Assembly: GCA_965660625.1 (NCBI GenBank)
Contig: CBFIAR010000003.1
Span: 1 to 64,000, forward strand
Source: Glaciecola sp965660625
GTDB taxonomy: Bacteria; Pseudomonadota; Gammaproteobacteria; Enterobacterales; Alteromonadaceae
Direction: 5' to 3'
DNA length: 64,000 bases
Under the pieces are notes generated by a model that worked only from the letters and a program-made list of their open reading frames with translations, was not told the origin of the DNA and made no database searches. The position numbers were made by a program, and so were the translations under genes. Below, in pieces: positions 62,270 to 64,000 of the stretch. Within the stretch, counting starts at the first letter, position 1. Each line of letters begins with the position of its first letter.

Positions 62270-63892
62270 TTGGCAAAAGCAGAAGTTAGCTTAGAACATC
62301 TATTTCGAGTTTTTACAAAACCCGAGCACAGTGATTCAACGTTAGCCAAAATAGAAAGGCATTTATCCGATAATATTTCGGACTTCCTTTCTCAGCATGT
62401 GGTCACAAAAAAGACCTCTTTAGAAGAGATTGAAAAAGATTTCTTCAGCGCTGCTGTTCCCGACAGTCCAGAATTTGTATCTGAGCATGCAGAGTCCTTA
62501 CTCACAAAGTTAGTCGCCCACTCGGTAAATACCTACTCTCCCACGTTCATTGGTCATATGACATCAGCATTGCCATATTTCCATTTAACGCTAGCGAAAT
62601 TATTAGTCGGTTTAAATCAAAACTTAGTCAAAATTGAAACATCAAAAGCCTTCACGCCACTAGAGAGACAAACCCTGGGCATGATGCATAACTTGATTTA
62701 TCAACAAGATGATAAATTTTATGAAGCTTATTTGCACAGTGCGGACCATTCGTTAGGGTCATTCTGTTCTGGCGGCACAGTGGCAAACATCACCGCACTT
62801 TGGGTTGCTCGCAACCAACTGCTATCAGCTGATGGCAAGTTTCCTGGTGTAGCAAAAGCTGGTTTAGCGGCCGCTTATCGTCATTATGGTTACGATAATA
62901 TAGGCGTGATGTCATCGAACCGAGGGCATTATTCCTTGTCCAAAACAGTAGACGTACTTGGCATTGGCCGCAACAATATGCTTACCGTGCACAGCCCCAC
63001 ACAAAAACTCGACCCGCATCAAGCGTTGAAGCTTGGTAAAGCATATCAAGAGTCAGGTAGTAAATTACTGGCCATTGTAGGTATTGCAGGCACGACCGAA
63101 ACAGGGCACGTTGACCCCTTAGATGAGCTTGCAGATGTTGCCAAAGAGCTCGGTTGTTGGTTTCATGTTGATGCTGCTTGGGGGGGTGCAACCCTATTTT
63201 CTGAGCGCTATCGGAGCAAATTGGTCGGTATCGAACAAGCAGATTCAGTTACCATTGATGCACATAAGCAAATGTACGTGCCCATGGGCGCAGGGATGGC
63301 GCTATTTAAGGACCCGAAACACAGTAACGCTGTTCGTCATCATGCTCAATACATCTTACGCGAGGGCTCTAAAGATTTAGGTGCGACCACGCTTGAAGGA
63401 TCACGCAACGGCATGGCGTTAATGGTGTATTCTTCACTGCATATATTAGGGCGCAGAGGATACGAACTCCTCATCAATAAAAGCATTGAGTTAGCACTGG
63501 AATATGCTGCGATGATTAATGCTCACCCTGATTTTGAGCTCACGACACAACCCACTTTATCGTTGTTGACTTACCGACTCCGACCACATGCATTGTCTGT
63601 CTTGGAGGATATGCCAGCGTCATATGTGACGCATATCAATAAAAAATTAGATAGTTTGACTGTGTCTGTGCAAAAACAGCAGCGAGAAGCTGGTAAGTCA
63701 TTTGTATCCAGAACCCGAATTGAAATTGAGAAATACAATGGTCAAGTTATTACTGTATTTCGAGTAGTATTGGCAAACCCTTTAACAACCAAAGAGCATC
63801 TGTCTCATATCCTTGAAGAGCAAATTAACATTGCGCGTGGCAATAGCATTTGGAATTCGCTTGCTACAAGTATCAGCACAAAAATAGCATAG
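62270..63892 (+). CDS. panP: PLP-dependent aspartate 1-decarboxylase
   Basis: A 540-residue group II decarboxylase. It matches the PanP type known in Vibrio and related bacteria, where it makes beta-alanine for pantothenate in place of PanD. The PLP lysine is Lys333 in D-A-H-K-Q-M-Y-V-P-M-G. F-C-S-G-G-T-V-A-N-I-T and H-V-D-A-A-W-G-G are also typical. The start is TTG at 62270, with AAGG before it. Glutamate decarboxylase is the nearest alternative, but length and motifs favour PanP. Confidence 0.9.
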   Translation: MAKAEVSLEHLFRVFTKPEHSDSTLAKIERHLSDNISDFLSQHVVTKKTSLEEIEKDFFSAAVPDSPEFVSEHAESLLTKLVAHSVNTYSPTFIGHMTSALPYFHLTLAKLLVGLNQNLVKIETSKAFTPLERQTLGMMHNLIYQQDDKFYEAYLHSADHSLGSFCSGGTVANITALWVARNQLLSADGKFPGVAKAGLAAAYRHYGYDNIGVMSSNRGHYSLSKTVDVLGIGRNNMLTVHSPTQKLDPHQALKLGKAYQESGSKLLAIVGIAGTTETGHVDPLDELADVAKELGCWFHVDAAWGGATLFSERYRSKLVGIEQADSVTIDAHKQMYVPMGAGMALFKDPKHSNAVRHHAQYILREGSKDLGATTLEGSRNGMALMVYSSLHILGRRGYELLINKSIELALEYAAMINAHPDFELTTQPTLSLLTYRLRPHALSVLEDMPASYVTHINKKLDSLTVSVQKQQREAGKSFVSRTRIEIEKYNGQVITVFRVVLANPLTTKEHLSHILEEQINIARGNSIWNSLATSISTKIA

Positions 63893-63967
63893 TTTTATTC
63901 TGATTTGAGCTACACCTTTTTAGCCATAATTTTACGTGCACAAAAAATTAATATGAGGGACAAGAAA

Positions 63968-64000
63968 ATGCTAAGCTTCACGCGACACCCTGCCTTTACA
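63968..64000 (+). CDS. Possible start of another gene, cut by the window end
   Basis: An ATG at 63968, preceded by GAGGGAC, opens a frame (M-L-S-F-T-R-H-P-A-F-T) that runs off the end. Too short to identify. Confidence 0.35.
   Translation, partial: MLSFTRHPAFT

Overview
The window looks like a chromosomal segment of a marine gammaproteobacterium, most likely in or near the Alteromonadaceae (Glaciecola / Paraglaciecola / Alteromonas type). The reasons are moderate AT-richness by eye and gene content: OvoA ovothiol synthase, PanP-type aspartate decarboxylase, NhaD and NhaC sodium antiporters, a fungalysin-like M36 protease with a GlyGly-CTERM-like tail, and a CadC-like regulator with TPRs. The genus is an inference. 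No rRNA, tRNA, CRISPR array, phage or intact insertion sequence was seen. One run of 94 N (25461-25554) lies inside a tandem repeat, so this is a draft assembly.

Layout. 1-300: a large nested palindrome, then a small VOC protein. 801-1895: PAS protein. 2122-9084: a cyanophycin locus. iadA-cphB form one unit closed by a terminator; cphA and a Mur-ligase-only CphA paralogue form the next. CphA makes the Asp/Arg polymer, cyanophycinase cuts it to beta-Asp-Arg, and IadA splits the dipeptide. 9452-17361: a large secreted M36 protease and a NarL-type two-component pair, set among gene debris (fasciclin lipoprotein, cytochrome c peroxidase and HEAT-repeat remnants). 17352-23688: pseudopilin, HrpB, TrhA behind a 24-bp perfect palindrome, a small secreted protein with a possible frameshift, and glnK-amtB.

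23685-30537: an apparent envelope signalling module of ECF sigma factor, membrane anti-sigma, divergent subtilisin-like protease with an Asp-Asp-Val-Glu repeat tract, an outer-membrane barrel and a ten-repeat DUF5666 lipoprotein. 30989-34012: CadC/TPR regulator and a Cys-rich secreted protein. 34067-45716: an eight-gene minus-strand operon joining a Tat-exported TldD-like metalloprotease and its TldE-like partner to a DUF4159 protein, MoxR ATPase, DUF58, BatA-like and DUF4175-like membrane proteins. I consider this the best candidate for an under-described system.

46179-63892: ordinary housekeeping and accessory genes: RhlE helicase, FAD monooxygenase, OvoA overlapping tail-to-tail with a divergent ADP-ribosylglycohydrolase, NhaC, ferredoxin-NADP reductase, CNNM/CBS protein, NhaD, a YadG/YadH ABC exporter with a TrmB-like methyltransferase, a degenerate EAL protein and PanP. 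The last 33 bases may begin another gene.
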